Below, one piece after another: positions 8,637-17,467 of a stretch of 64,000 nt of DNA. Source of the DNA: Alkalicoccus saliphilus (GTDB taxonomy: Bacteria; Bacillota; Bacilli; Bacillales; Salisediminibacteriaceae); assembly GCF_003044065.1 (NCBI RefSeq), contig NZ_PZJJ01000011.1, forward strand, positions 37,145 through 101,144. The letters run 5' to 3'. Numbering within the stretch: position 1 is the first letter of the stretch; each line of letters opens with the position of its first letter. Under the pieces are notes generated by a model. It made no database searches. It saw only the letters and a list, made by a program, of their open reading frames with translations, and was not told where the DNA came from. Made by a program: the position numbers and the translations under genes.

Positions 8637-9479
8637 TTATCTGTCAGCGTTAACTGAGAGTCCGGTTTTCTTCAGAGCCTGCGGCAGAGAATTAACTACT
8701 GTCATATGGTCAAATGAAATTCCCAGGTTAACGAGCGTCTGAGCCAGCTCCGGCCGCAGCCCGGAAAATATAACCTGTACCCCTATGAGCTGCAGAGCAT
8801 CATTCAGCTGAAAAAGATTCTGTGCAACATACGTGTCGATTAAATGCACACCCGAAAGATCCAGAATAAGGGCGGACAATTTTAACTCCTGTCCTTTCAG
8901 GAGCGCCTGGTTTAAAAGCTCCTGCGACCTTTTTGAATCGATATGACCAATAATAGGAAGGATCGCTACTTCTTTTGTCAGCGGCACGACCGGAACTGAT
9001 AAATTCAAAATTTCATCCTTGGCCTCCTGAATTTTTCGTTCGTTACGTTCGACGTACGATTGAGTGAAGGAATAGATAGCTTTATCAATCAGAGGATTTA
9101 TAGTGTCAGCTACCTCGTAGTACTGATCGAAGGTGTGGCTGCCTTCTGCAAATTCTTCCCGAATGTATTTGTACACCACTTTACGAAGTATAGGCACTAC
9201 TAAAATCGCCCTTTCCGGTGAAAGTTCCAGCCCTGAAGCCTCCTTGCCGAATTCTCTTCCCCAATTATGTACTTCCTGCAGTCTGGCAGCAGAACCTCCC
9301 TCGATAAAACCTTCAGCAAACATCGTAACGAGCTCTGCTATATGCCCATTCATTTTTTCTTTCGAGAGTTTTGTATATTCTATATTATATTTTTCTTTAT
9401 ACATCCCTGCGATTTCTTCTGCTATTTCCAGCTTGAGAGATTTTAATTTTTCACCAATATACTTCATACTATTAGGCAT
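8637..9479 (-). CDS. RsbR-type STAS-domain protein (stressosome component paralogue)
   Basis: 280 residues. A non-haem-globin-like helical N-terminal domain (about 1-150) precedes a C-terminal STAS domain (about 165-275; AILPIIGHIDSKRSQ, ALILDLSGVHLIDTYVAQNL). This is the RsbR/RsbRD layout. In B. subtilis RsbR proteins build the stressosome that releases RsbT to activate SigB. At the two RsbT target positions known for RsbRA (both threonine), the protein appears to have Ser (HIDS) and Thr (LIDT); this alignment is from memory. ATG 9479 is preferred over GTG 9485 because of spacing to GAGAGG. No rsbS, rsbT or sigB gene is nearby. Confidence 0.82.
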   Translation of the reverse strand: MPNSMKYIGEKLKSLKLEIAEEIAGMYKEKYNIEYTKLSKEKMNGHIAELVTMFAEGFIEGGSAARLQEVHNWGREFGKEASGLELSPERAILVVPILRKVVYKYIREEFAEGSHTFDQYYEVADTINPLIDKAIYSFTQSYVERNERKIQEAKDEILNLSVPVVPLTKEVAILPIIGHIDSKRSQELLNQALLKGQELKLSALILDLSGVHLIDTYVAQNLFQLNDALQLIGVQVIFSGLRPELAQTLVNLGISFDHMTVVNSLPQALKKTGLSVNADR

Positions 9480-9485
9480 ACTCAC

Positions 9486-9819
9486 TGTCCTCTCCCCTTT
9501 GTAACATTCTATACTTCTTAATATATTACAATACAGGCCTGTTTTAAATCATTTTATTGAAGTTCAGAAGCTCAGGCATAATAAATAACACTCTGCATAA
9601 CTTCTAAACACAGCCCAAATCCTTATGATTTTTAATCAAGGCTGCCTAGAAAATAAGGCAGATAAGTAAGGACCGGCCATTTCCGGCCGGCCTTTACCGC
9701 CTAGGAGCCCCCCATGTTCACTACAGCTCACAGAAAAAGGACAAAGCATAAAAAGGCTGTTCTTTCTGGTTGGATAAGAGGCTGACTCACTGAAAAAGAA
9801 CCTTTTTATTTCTTTTATA
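9486..9819. other. Non-coding stretch with a GC-rich hairpin
   Basis: No convincing gene on either strand. A GC-rich inverted repeat lies at about 9668-9693 (CCGGCC / GGCCGG), possibly a weak terminator or residue of a mobile element. The right-hand part leads into the repeat fragment ending at 9950. Confidence 0.4.
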
Positions 9820-9950
9820 ATGGTGTCTCTGCTAAAGTTCCTGGCTGTTTTGGAAAGTCGCTGCGGCTCTTTACAGCTTTACAGACGCCGATAGAAAGCG
9901 AAGTTTTTCTCCAGGCGTCAGCAAACTTCAACATAGCTTCAATCAAAAAA
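9820..9950 (-). repeat. Fragment of the terminator-associated dispersed repeat (copy C)
   Basis: Read on the minus strand from 9950: a T6 tract, GATT, then GCTATGTT (9937-9930), GCTGACGCCTGGAG and ACTTCGCTT. The same order occurs at 58234 on the plus strand and, less well, at 33393. The T6 tract is also the U-tract of the terminator behind the methionine aminopeptidase gene. No matching second end is visible, so this looks like a solo end or truncated copy. Confidence 0.55.
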
Positions 9951-9997
9951 CAGGCGCTGCCTCTAAGCGATAACTATCGACTTTCAGAAGCAGCGCC
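9945..9997 (-). terminator. Terminator downstream of the methionine aminopeptidase gene
   Basis: On the minus strand, stem GGCGCTGC / GCAGCGCC (9997-9990 and 9960-9953) enclosing a loop with a further palindrome (CGATAGTTATCG), followed after TG by six T. It is about 80 bases past the gene. Confidence 0.7.
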
Positions 9998-10075
9998 GTG
10001 AAAAACCTTCAGCTGTTATTTAATAAGTATCTTTTTTTAAAATGGGAGCCAAAGATCAGCTCCCTGTAGTATAAT

Positions 10076-10846
10076 TTATAGTTTTAGAAGATCTTCCCGA
10101 TCCTGATCCGTTGTAATAATAGGCTCCCCTTTCTGAATAACCAGAGTATGTTCGTACTGAGAAGAGATCGAACCGTCCTTTGTTCTTGCTGTCCAGCCGT
10201 TACTGTCCATCTTGGACTGCCATTGTCCGGTGTTGATCATCGGCTCTATTGTAATTACCATCCCTTCCTTGAGGCGGGCTCCTTTGCCGGAAGTTCCATA
10301 ATGAGGAATATTTGGTTCTTCATGAATCGTTGGACCGATCCCGTGGCCTGCAAAATCCCGGACGATCCCGTATCCGTAAGGTTCAATATAATCCTGGATA
10401 GCTGCCCCTATATCTCCAATTCTGCTTCCATGACGGGCCTTTTCAATTCCTTTGTAAAGAGCTTCCTTTGTGACACGATTTAACTGTTTGATTTCCTCGG
10501 AAACTTCCCCTACTTCGTAAGTCCAGGCTGAATCTGCCAGCCCGCCGTTTAAGTCTACAACGAAATCCACTGTTACAAGGTCCCCTTCTTCGAGTTTATC
10601 TCTTCTCGGGAACCCATGGCATATTTCATCATTAATCGAAGCACATGTAGCAAATTCGTACCCTTGATACCCTTTCTGGGCCGGAACCGCCCTGTGCTTC
10701 TTCAATGTTTTTTCAACAAAATCGTCTATTTCTTTTGTAGTAATGCCCGGCTCTATCATCTCCGCTATTTTCTTATGAATACTTGCTACGAGCCTGCCTG
10801 CTTCTTTCATGAGCTCGATCTCTCTCTTGGATTTTCTTTGAATCAT
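10076..10846 (-). CDS. map: Type I methionyl aminopeptidase (YflG/MapB-like)
   Basis: 256 residues, the normal length for a type Ia enzyme without N-terminal zinc finger. It removes the initiator methionine from nascent proteins. Metal ligands are recognisable: Asp in VTVDFVVDLNGG and ADSAWT, His in FAGHGIGPTIHE, Glu in ITIEPM and Glu in QYEHT. The start MIQRKSKREIELM is standard. Because it stands alone rather than in the ribosomal-protein/adk cluster, it is probably the second, YflG-like copy (inference). Confidence 0.92.
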   Translation of the reverse strand: MIQRKSKREIELMKEAGRLVASIHKKIAEMIEPGITTKEIDDFVEKTLKKHRAVPAQKGYQGYEFATCASINDEICHGFPRRDKLEEGDLVTVDFVVDLNGGLADSAWTYEVGEVSEEIKQLNRVTKEALYKGIEKARHGSRIGDIGAAIQDYIEPYGYGIVRDFAGHGIGPTIHEEPNIPHYGTSGKGARLKEGMVITIEPMINTGQWQSKMDSNGWTARTKDGSISSQYEHTLVIQKGEPIITTDQDREDLLKL

Positions 10847-11310
10847 TTACTGCACATCCTTTTTTGTATATAGCTTTTTCTAAAAAGCTTATTAATAAAC
10901 ATAAATTCCGCTTTCTATCATACCAACTGACGGGCCCTCCCTCAACTTTTTAATATCCTCACCTGCTTCTTTACAATTTGATAATGACCGGCACAATTAA
11001 TTTATATAAAATACTGCCTGTGCTTACAGATACACAAATGTTAAACTTACTTTGAAGATCACCCGGAAGCTTTTAAAGTATTTACTCACTCATAACAAAG
11101 TGCAGCTTTTTGACAGGCGGTGCAGTCACCTTTCAGAACGAAGGGAATTCACTACCTGGTATAAACCTCCGTCCCGAAACCGCCGGAAATACAGCTGATA
11201 ATGAAAGTGTTCTGCTGATAAGTTTTATAAAATGGACGAGGAATTAACCGATTTGCGTACTGAACATTTCAAGAAACAATTTACATAAACATACGATAAG
11301 GAAACTGCTA
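10847..11310. other. Intergenic region, no gene recognised
   Basis: 460 bases between divergent genes. It must hold the promoters of map (minus) and of the GNAT gene at 11311 (plus). I see no clear promoter consensus, conserved RNA or ORF with a ribosome-binding site. Confidence 0.4.
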
Positions 11311-11835
11311 ATGATTTATTTCAAAAAATTCACAACTGACGACATTCCCCAACTGATCAAATGGATTAACGCCGGGAGTGAGGAGGATATGTTCCTCTGG
11401 TCAGGCATAACTTTTACCTTCCCAATAGATGAAAAGCAGCTCCTGCATTATGCCGGGGAATCAGATGCTGAAATTTACAGTATATGGTCATCCGATCATA
11501 AGCCGTGCGGCCATGCTGCTCTTCGAAAAATAGATACTTACCACCGTTCAGCACGGATAGGTAAACTTTTTATCGCTCCTGAATATCGCGGCCTCGGAAT
11601 AACGCCTATAATATTACAAAAACTTTTATACCATTCTTTTTCTGTAATGAATTTGAATCGCGTAGGTCTTGGAGTATTTGCGGATAACGAACGTGCCCTA
11701 TCCATCTATAGGCGATTCGGCTTTCATATTGATGGAAGACTCCGGGATTACCGGCGGATAAACGACCGTTACATTGATTTAATTGAAATGTCTGTTCTCT
11801 ACAGAGAGTTTACAAACAGATGTCGAAGTGTGTAA
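11311..11835 (+). CDS. GNAT-family acetyltransferase (RimJ/RimL-like)
   Basis: 174 residues forming a full GNAT domain: ARIGKLFIAPEYRGLGITPIIL is the acetyl-CoA binding loop (consensus R/Q-x-x-G-x-G/A) and FADNERALSIYRRFGFHIDGRLRDY the C-terminal motif common in RimJ/RimL and spermidine acetyltransferases. ATG 11311 follows an AAGGA. It is a single-gene unit; the substrate is unknown. Confidence 0.8.
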   Translation: MIYFKKFTTDDIPQLIKWINAGSEEDMFLWSGITFTFPIDEKQLLHYAGESDAEIYSIWSSDHKPCGHAALRKIDTYHRSARIGKLFIAPEYRGLGITPIILQKLLYHSFSVMNLNRVGLGVFADNERALSIYRRFGFHIDGRLRDYRRINDRYIDLIEMSVLYREFTNRCRSV

Positions 11836-11989
11836 GAATCTCTTGTTTATGACAAACAGATTTCAAGCTGTGACAATATGATATCAGTATATTAAATAAC
11901 ATGAAATCCACTTGTACCTTTGTTGTGTGGCTGATAGTATTAGCCTCGTTGAGCAAAACGCAACAATCGTATAGGAGGGTTTTTAAACC

Positions 11990-13219
11990 ATGAAAAAATA
12001 TTCTTTCAAGTCTCTAGGCATTTCCACAGTAGCAGCAGGCGCAATTCTTTTTGCAGGCGGTAACGCAGCGAGTGCTGACGAGAGTGCCGAGCTTGGTGAA
12101 CAACTACTATTTGAAGGTAAAGACCATTCACATGTTGCAGAACTAAATGAACTGCTCGCCGAGCAGGATTATCTAGATACAGATGTTGAGTCCACTTATA
12201 CTTCTGAAACAACAGAAGCCGTGCGATCTTTCCAGGAAGATAACAACCTACTTGTAGACGGCCTTGCAGGCATCCAGACAATCGGTGCTGCTTCTGAGCT
12301 TTCTAAAGGTGATACAGGTTACCTCGTAGAAGAACTTCAGGAAAAGCTTGCTTCTCTTGGTTATTATGATTACAAAGTTGATGGTATTTTTGGTCCTATT
12401 ACAGAAGACGCAGTTGCTTCTTTCCAGGATGAGTACGATATCGAGGCTGACAGCGGAGTTGCCGGACCTCAAATGTACGCCCAGCTTTACTATTCTGCTG
12501 AAGTTGCAGAAAACGGTTCTTCTGAAGGTGTAGAAGCTCCGGAAAATGTTGAAGAACCTGTAGAAGAAGAGACAGCTTCTGAAGATTCAGAAGAAGCTGC
12601 AGAAGAAGAAACAGCTGCTGAAGAAGAAACAGTTTCTGAAGAGGAAGAAGCTGCAGAACAGGCTGCCGCTGAAGAAGAAGCTGCTGCTGAAGCGGCTGCC
12701 GCTGAGGAAGAAGCTGAGCAGGCTGCTGCTGAAGAAGAAGCTGCCGCTGAAGCCGCTGCCGAGGAAGAAGCTGCCGAGCAGGCTGCCGCTGAAGAAGCTG
12801 CTGCTGCTGAAGAAGCCGCCGCTGAGGAAGAAGCTGAACAGGCTGCTGCTGAAGAAGAAGCTGCTGCCGAAGAGGCTGTTGAGGAAGAAGAAGACGTTCA
12901 GTCTACTTCCAGCGAGCCGGAAGGCGAAACTCTTAACGTAGAAGCTACTGCCTACACAGCTTTCTGTAATGGCTGCTCCGGTGTAACTGCTACAGGTATT
13001 GATCTTCGAAGCAATCCTAACCAGAAAGTTATCGCAGTAGACCCTAACGTCATTCCACTAGGTTCCACTGTACATGTTGAAGGATACGGTACAGCTGTAG
13101 CTGGTGACACAGGTGGCGCAATTAAAGGCAACAAGATTGACCTCTTTATGCCTGAAAGAAGCGATGCTGTAAACTTCGGACGACAGAACCTTGAAGTTAC
13201 AATCGTAGACACTCCTTAA
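11990..13219 (+). CDS. Secreted cell-wall protein: two peptidoglycan-binding domains, E/A-rich linker, 3D domain
   Basis: 409 residues. A signal peptide (MKKYSFKS..AASADE, cleavage near 29) is followed by two PG_binding_1-type repeats (about 35-85 and 95-155; the second has GYYDYKVDGIFGPIT). A long low-complexity linker of EEEAAAE-type units runs from about 175 to 310. The C-terminus (about 315-409) is a 3D domain (VEATAYTAFC, DPNVIPLGSTVHVEGYG, AGDTGGAIKGNKIDLF) with the aspartates that name the fold and give lytic transglycosylase or YocH-like activity. The gene has a good GGAGGG site and its own terminator. It likely acts as a muralytic enzyme outside the membrane. Confidence 0.87.
   Translation: MKKYSFKSLGISTVAAGAILFAGGNAASADESAELGEQLLFEGKDHSHVAELNELLAEQDYLDTDVESTYTSETTEAVRSFQEDNNLLVDGLAGIQTIGAASELSKGDTGYLVEELQEKLASLGYYDYKVDGIFGPITEDAVASFQDEYDIEADSGVAGPQMYAQLYYSAEVAENGSSEGVEAPENVEEPVEEETASEDSEEAAEEETAAEEETVSEEEEAAEQAAAEEEAAAEAAAAEEEAEQAAAEEEAAAEAAAEEEAAEQAAAEEAAAAEEAAAEEEAEQAAAEEEAAAEEAVEEEEDVQSTSSEPEGETLNVEATAYTAFCNGCSGVTATGIDLRSNPNQKVIAVDPNVIPLGSTVHVEGYGTAVAGDTGGAIKGNKIDLFMPERSDAVNFGRQNLEVTIVDTP
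12580..12895 (+). repeat. Degenerate tandem repeat encoding the E/A-rich linker
   Basis: Repeated GCTGCTGCTGAAGAAGAA-like units encode runs of Glu and Ala, with Gln punctuating the array (EQAAAEEEA). The unit count is likely to vary between strains through slippage. Confidence 0.75.
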
Positions 13220-13233
13220 TAGTTATAACTTTT

Positions 13234-13267
13234 AAAAAGACCGGCTCATTTTGAGCCGGTCTTTTTT
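13234..13267 (+). terminator. Terminator of the 3D-domain gene
   Basis: Stem AAGACCGGCTCA / TGAGCCGGTCTT (about 13235-13265) with a loop of three and a T6 tail, 15 bases after the stop codon. Confidence 0.88.
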
Positions 13268-13499
13268 GTGTACGGCACCCTGCTTTCGCCTTTCGGAACG
13301 CTTTCCGCCCGGTCCGGATTCAGCTAATTCCTTTTGTCTCCTCCGTTTCCCGCCTTGGCCTTTATCGCCCTGAAGTCATCCATCGGCTGAAGTAAGATGA
13401 TTAAAAATTTCTTTCCAGCCCACCTCTTCCCTGCTGTACATACTGCTGCTTTTCCCACATTCAAGTTTGTGCTATAAAGAAAGAGAAAGGAGTGATTGG

Positions 13500-15197
13500 A
13501 TGACAAAGTATTACCAGGAGACACTGGATTTTCAAAACACCGAGGAAATTAAAGCCGGGTACGAAAAACTTCTCGGTGAAAACATTTCCTCTGTTACACA
13601 GCTGGAGGACTGGCTTACAAGGGTCTCCCGTTTTCAAGAGGAAATAGAAGAAGGTTTGTCAGGTCACTACATTGATTTTCAATGCCTGAGTAACTCTCCG
13701 GAAATGAAAAAACAATTTGAATATGATCAGAAATATATTGAACCTCTTCGAAAAAAATATACAGCTCTGCTGGATGAAAAACTGTTAGCCTCTGCTTTTC
13801 TGAAGAAACTCCCGCAGGAATTTTACCATCAGCTTCTGAAACGCAAAAGAAATTCCCAGGAATTATTCCGTGAAGAAAATATTCAGCTTGAAATTGAGGA
13901 AGACCGGCTCACATCCGACTATTTCGAAATAACCGGAAATATGACCGTAGACTGGGAAGGAGAAGAAAAATCTTTAAGTGAACTTTCCCCCTTATTCGAA
14001 AGTACGGATCGTGAAATGAGAAAGAAAGCAATGACACTCTCTCAAGAAGCTTTTAAAGAAAAAGAATCAAACCTCCAGCAGATTATGACAGAGCTTATCC
14101 ATATCCGGCATAAAAAAGCACTTAACGCCGGATTAACAGACTACAGGGATTATATGTTTAAAGAGTACGAGCGATTCGATTATACACCGGAAGACTGTCA
14201 CCGGCTTGCTCAAGCTGTAAAAAAGCATATTACTCCCTTAAAAACTGCTTCGCAGAGGCGTCATCAAAAAGAGCTGCACCTTCATGAATATCGTCCATGG
14301 GATGCACGCGGTACAGGTCCTGACGAAATTCCCCTGAAACCATTTACAAATCCGGAAACACTCGTCGATAAAGCTGCACGTATATTCGGGCACCTCGACC
14401 CGCATTTTTCCAGTCTTCTTCGCACGATGGATAATAAAGAAATGCTTGATTTAACTGCCCGGAAAGGAAAAGCACCGGGGGGGTTCTGCACCCCTCTTCC
14501 TGTGACCGGTTATTCTTTTATATTTATGAATGCTGCCGGTACCCATGATGATGTTGTGACGATACTTCACGAAATGGGACATTGTATTCACAATGATTTG
14601 TCTAAACATTTCCATCTTGCAGACTACAAAGAAACACCGATGGAATCTGCCGAACTTGCCAGCATGTCCATGGAACTGCTTACAATGGATTACTGGGGTT
14701 ATTATTATGAAGACAGCAGAGAGCTCCGCCAGGCAAAACGAAACCACTTCCGCGATATTTTGTCTTTTCTTCCTATGGGAGTAATCATTGATCAATTTCA
14801 ACACTGGATGTATGAAAATCCTGCCCATACTGAAGAAGAACGCCTTAAAAAGTTCAGGGAGCTGCAGGAGGAATTTGATGCCCGGCATATTGAATGGGAA
14901 GGTTTTGAGCACTGGAGAGAGCGGTCCTGGATGCGTATTCTTCACATATTTGAAGTTCCATTTTACTTTATCGAATACGTCATTGCTCAGCTGGGAGCTC
15001 TGCAGATTTATAAAAACTACCGGGAAAACCCGGATAAAACGCTCACGAATTACAAAAAAGCCTTAAAAGCCGGTTCTTCCAAGTCATTACCTGAAATATA
15101 TCAGGAAGCAGGTATTTCCTTCGATTTTTCCGAAAATGTCATTAAAGAGCTCGCAGACTTTCTTAAAACAGAGCTTGAAACGCTGGAAATTGACTAA
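13500..15197 (+). CDS. M3-family oligoendopeptidase (PepF-like)
   Basis: 565 residues, near the usual length. The zinc-binding motif HEMGH (in TILHEMGHCIHND, near residue 357) and the third ligand region ETPMESAELASMSMELL identify an M3 metallopeptidase. The N-terminal helical domain and C-terminal CIAQLGALQIYKNY-like region (here VIAQLGALQIYKNY) match oligoendopeptidase F. It hydrolyses short peptides in the cytoplasm. ATG 13500 is used because AAAGGAGTG precedes it. A terminator shared with the convergent gene follows. Confidence 0.9.
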   Translation: MTKYYQETLDFQNTEEIKAGYEKLLGENISSVTQLEDWLTRVSRFQEEIEEGLSGHYIDFQCLSNSPEMKKQFEYDQKYIEPLRKKYTALLDEKLLASAFLKKLPQEFYHQLLKRKRNSQELFREENIQLEIEEDRLTSDYFEITGNMTVDWEGEEKSLSELSPLFESTDREMRKKAMTLSQEAFKEKESNLQQIMTELIHIRHKKALNAGLTDYRDYMFKEYERFDYTPEDCHRLAQAVKKHITPLKTASQRRHQKELHLHEYRPWDARGTGPDEIPLKPFTNPETLVDKAARIFGHLDPHFSSLLRTMDNKEMLDLTARKGKAPGGFCTPLPVTGYSFIFMNAAGTHDDVVTILHEMGHCIHNDLSKHFHLADYKETPMESAELASMSMELLTMDYWGYYYEDSRELRQAKRNHFRDILSFLPMGVIIDQFQHWMYENPAHTEEERLKKFRELQEEFDARHIEWEGFEHWRERSWMRILHIFEVPFYFIEYVIAQLGALQIYKNYRENPDKTLTNYKKALKAGSSKSLPEIYQEAGISFDFSENVIKELADFLKTELETLEID

Positions 15198-15277
15198 TCC
15201 AGGAATCGATTTGTTTCCCCTTATTAATAAAGCGAATCCAGTATTTTATCACGATGGCGTATTTATAAGTATAGAAA

Positions 15278-15310
15278 CTGCCCCGGATCGATTAAGACGA
15301 TCCGGGGCAG
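15278..15310. terminator. Bidirectional terminator
   Basis: Perfect 13-bp stem CTGCCCCGGATCG / CGATCCGGGGCAG (15278-15290, 15298-15310) between the M3 peptidase gene and the minus-strand gene at 15318. Confidence 0.8.
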
Positions 15311-15317
15311 CTTCCAG

Positions 15318-15632
15318 TTAATCATATTTTTCGGCTTCCCGCGCAAGAATTCTTTTTTCCAGCTCCTTAAAAGCTTTAATAAATTCAGACGGATCTTCCT
15401 TAATCGTATAGGAGAATACCCCTCTGCTTGTATGGAGATAAAGAAGGGCTTCTCCATGTCTGATTTCCCTGTAGGAAATATCGAAAATCTGCTCCGCCGG
15501 AAATTCTCTCCGGTGAGTAACAAGCTTATCTTCATAAAGGTAGAGCATCCGTTCATATTCTATACTTTTCTGTTCAATAGGAGTAACTTCTCTTTCTACT
15601 TTATAATATGGGTGAACAGCGATCGGTTCCAT
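15318..15632 (-). CDS. Conserved hypothetical protein, 104 aa
   Basis: Soluble, charged protein with alternating strand-like segments (MLYLYEDKLVTHRREFPAEQIFDISYREI, EALLYLHTSRGVFSYTI) and a C-terminal helix (PSEFIKAFKELEKRILAREAE). The pattern is that of a small PH-like domain, but I do not recognise a named family. AAGGAGG stands nine bases before ATG 15632. It is monocistronic, with its own terminator. Confidence 0.7.
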   Translation of the reverse strand: MEPIAVHPYYKVEREVTPIEQKSIEYERMLYLYEDKLVTHRREFPAEQIFDISYREIRHGEALLYLHTSRGVFSYTIKEDPSEFIKAFKELEKRILAREAEKYD

Positions 15633-15861
15633 GCTTATCCCCTCCTTCTGCTATTTTAACCTTCGTAAAACGTTATGAACAGCTTCATCCGGATATTATT
15701 ATTTGTACTTCAATATATTTGGTACAATTATAAAAACTGACATAATTTCGGGTCCTCCCCTTGTGGAGAGTCTCACTGAATTTCATACATATATTTTCTA
15801 TCCTCCCATTTTAATTAGCTTCGGATTTAAAATAAATTATTTTTAAGGAGTATTGGTTGTT

Positions 15862-17106
15862 TTGGCTCATTCAAAGGAAAAAGAATTTTTTTACGGATGG
15901 TATATAGTAGCCCTCGGTGCTCTCAGTCTTTTTTTCTCGGGACCCGGCCAGACCTATGCCAATTCTGTATTTATTGACTTTTATATTATGGACTTCAATT
16001 GGGAAAGGTCTCTCGTTTCCGGTATATACTCTGGAGCTACGCTTGCAGCGGGGTTCCTTCTGTTTTTTGTAGGTTCCACTATAGACAAATTCGGTCAGCG
16101 TCGTGTTTCTTTAACAGTCAGCGTGCTTCTCGCCGGTGCGTGTATTTGGAACAGCTTTGTAGTAAGTCCCTGGATGCTTTTTGTAGGTTTTTTTCTTATA
16201 AGGCTCCTCGGTCAAGGCTCGATGACCCTTCTTCCGAACACGCTCATACCGCAGTGGTTTATACAAAAAAGAGGACGGGCTTTCAGTTTTATGATGCTTG
16301 GTGGTTTTGCAAGTTCCACTCTTTTCCCACCTCTAAACGCCTGGCTTATTACATCATTTGGCTGGGAAACGACGTGGCGGATTCTCGGCTGTGCAATATT
16401 AATTATTTTTGTTCCACTCGTCTTCTTTTTTATGAAAAATAAGCCTGAAGATATCGGTCTCAAACCCGACAATGCCGGCAATACACCCGAAATTTCTGCC
16501 TCGGCAAGCAAGACCAAAGACATTTCATGGACTCTTCGGGAAGCAGCTCGAACAAGACAGTTCTGGCTCCTCCTGTTATGCGTTGGAATCCCGGCCATGA
16601 TTAACACCGGTCTTACTTTTCATTTGGTTTCTATTATGACAACAAGTGGACTTGGTATTGGAACAGCCGCCTTTGTTCTCAGTCTTATGGCAGCGGTCGG
16701 TTTTCCAATCACGATGCTGGCAGGCTTTGTTCTGGAAAAAGTAAAAGTTCATTTTGTTTTTGCTTTCGTTTTTGCAGGACAATTTATTTTTATTATCGTT
16801 CTTATATTTACTGAGTCATTTACGATGGCGGTTATCTTCGGTTTAATCTGGGGGATGACAGGCGGCATTGAAAGAATATGTATCTCAATTGTTTTTCCTG
16901 ACTATTTTGGCAGACGTCATATAGGTAAAATAAAAAGCATAGCTACTACTGTTATGGTCATCGGATCTGCCTTTGGGCCTCTCCCCTTCGGAATTGCCTA
17001 TGATATATTTGGAAGCTATCAGGAAATACTTCTCCTGTCTCTTGTTTTCCCTGTTCTTGGAGCTGCTGCCTGCTTTCTTTCTCCGAAACCTGTCAAAACA
17101 TCGTAA
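15862..17106 (+). CDS. MFS transporter (monocarboxylate-type)
   Basis: About 414 residues with twelve hydrophobic segments. GWYIVALGALSLFFSGPGQTYANSVFIDFY at the N-terminus and DKFGQRRV in the loop after TM2 are typical of major facilitator proteins of the oxalate/formate or monocarboxylate type. No ATG is available: TTG 15862 is preferred (11 bases after AAGGAG), TTG 15853 lies too close to that site. Substrate unknown. Monocistronic. Confidence 0.82.
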   Translation: MAHSKEKEFFYGWYIVALGALSLFFSGPGQTYANSVFIDFYIMDFNWERSLVSGIYSGATLAAGFLLFFVGSTIDKFGQRRVSLTVSVLLAGACIWNSFVVSPWMLFVGFFLIRLLGQGSMTLLPNTLIPQWFIQKRGRAFSFMMLGGFASSTLFPPLNAWLITSFGWETTWRILGCAILIIFVPLVFFFMKNKPEDIGLKPDNAGNTPEISASASKTKDISWTLREAARTRQFWLLLLCVGIPAMINTGLTFHLVSIMTTSGLGIGTAAFVLSLMAAVGFPITMLAGFVLEKVKVHFVFAFVFAGQFIFIIVLIFTESFTMAVIFGLIWGMTGGIERICISIVFPDYFGRRHIGKIKSIATTVMVIGSAFGPLPFGIAYDIFGSYQEILLLSLVFPVLGAAACFLSPKPVKTS

Positions 17107-17215
17107 CCTTTCTATTCGTCATAATCAGTTCAGGCTTGTTATACTTAAGTAGAAAACACTCAGACACTATAACTGCAGAAATTTTTGATTATCATACCAG
17201 AAAGGAGACTGAAAA

Positions 17216-17437
17216 ATGCTTGATTTTCAATTTCCGGATCCTGGAGATCCGATGATGGGATATGCTTATTTGTTTATGGCAGTAATGTTTATGATTGCCT
17301 CCTTCACCGTTTATCGTTTCAAAAAGGCCAGCCGCAACCGCCAGATAGAAGAAAAGCCTGAAGTATACGAAATGTTTGAAACTCAGGAGGAACATGAACA
17401 AAAACAAGATGAAACTCCGAAAAAAACGAATCGTTAA
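17216..17437 (+). CDS. Small single-pass membrane protein, 73 aa
   Basis: One hydrophobic helix (YAYLFMAVMFMIASFTVY, about 16-33) followed by a basic patch and a highly charged tail (RNRQIEEKPEVYEMFETQEEHEQKQDE). AAAGGAGACTGAAAA precedes the ATG. It lies 30 bases upstream of pgeF in the same direction and may be co-transcribed. I do not recognise the family. Confidence 0.68.
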   Translation: MLDFQFPDPGDPMMGYAYLFMAVMFMIASFTVYRFKKASRNRQIEEKPEVYEMFETQEEHEQKQDETPKKTNR

Positions 17438-17467
17438 TTTCAATTTAAGAGAGAGGACTTTTACATC

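Noticed and set aside
11812..11872. Repeated ACAAACAGAT followed by similar bases, 40 bases apart, upstream of the 3D-domain gene; considered as a WalR-type or other operator
   Set aside because: The WalR consensus spacing is not met, and the first copy lies inside the GNAT coding end.
11836..11989. Possible c-di-AMP (ydaO) riboswitch before the secreted 3D-domain gene
   Set aside because: Such riboswitches often precede muralytic genes, but the leader is too short and lacks the conserved blocks; only small hairpins are present.
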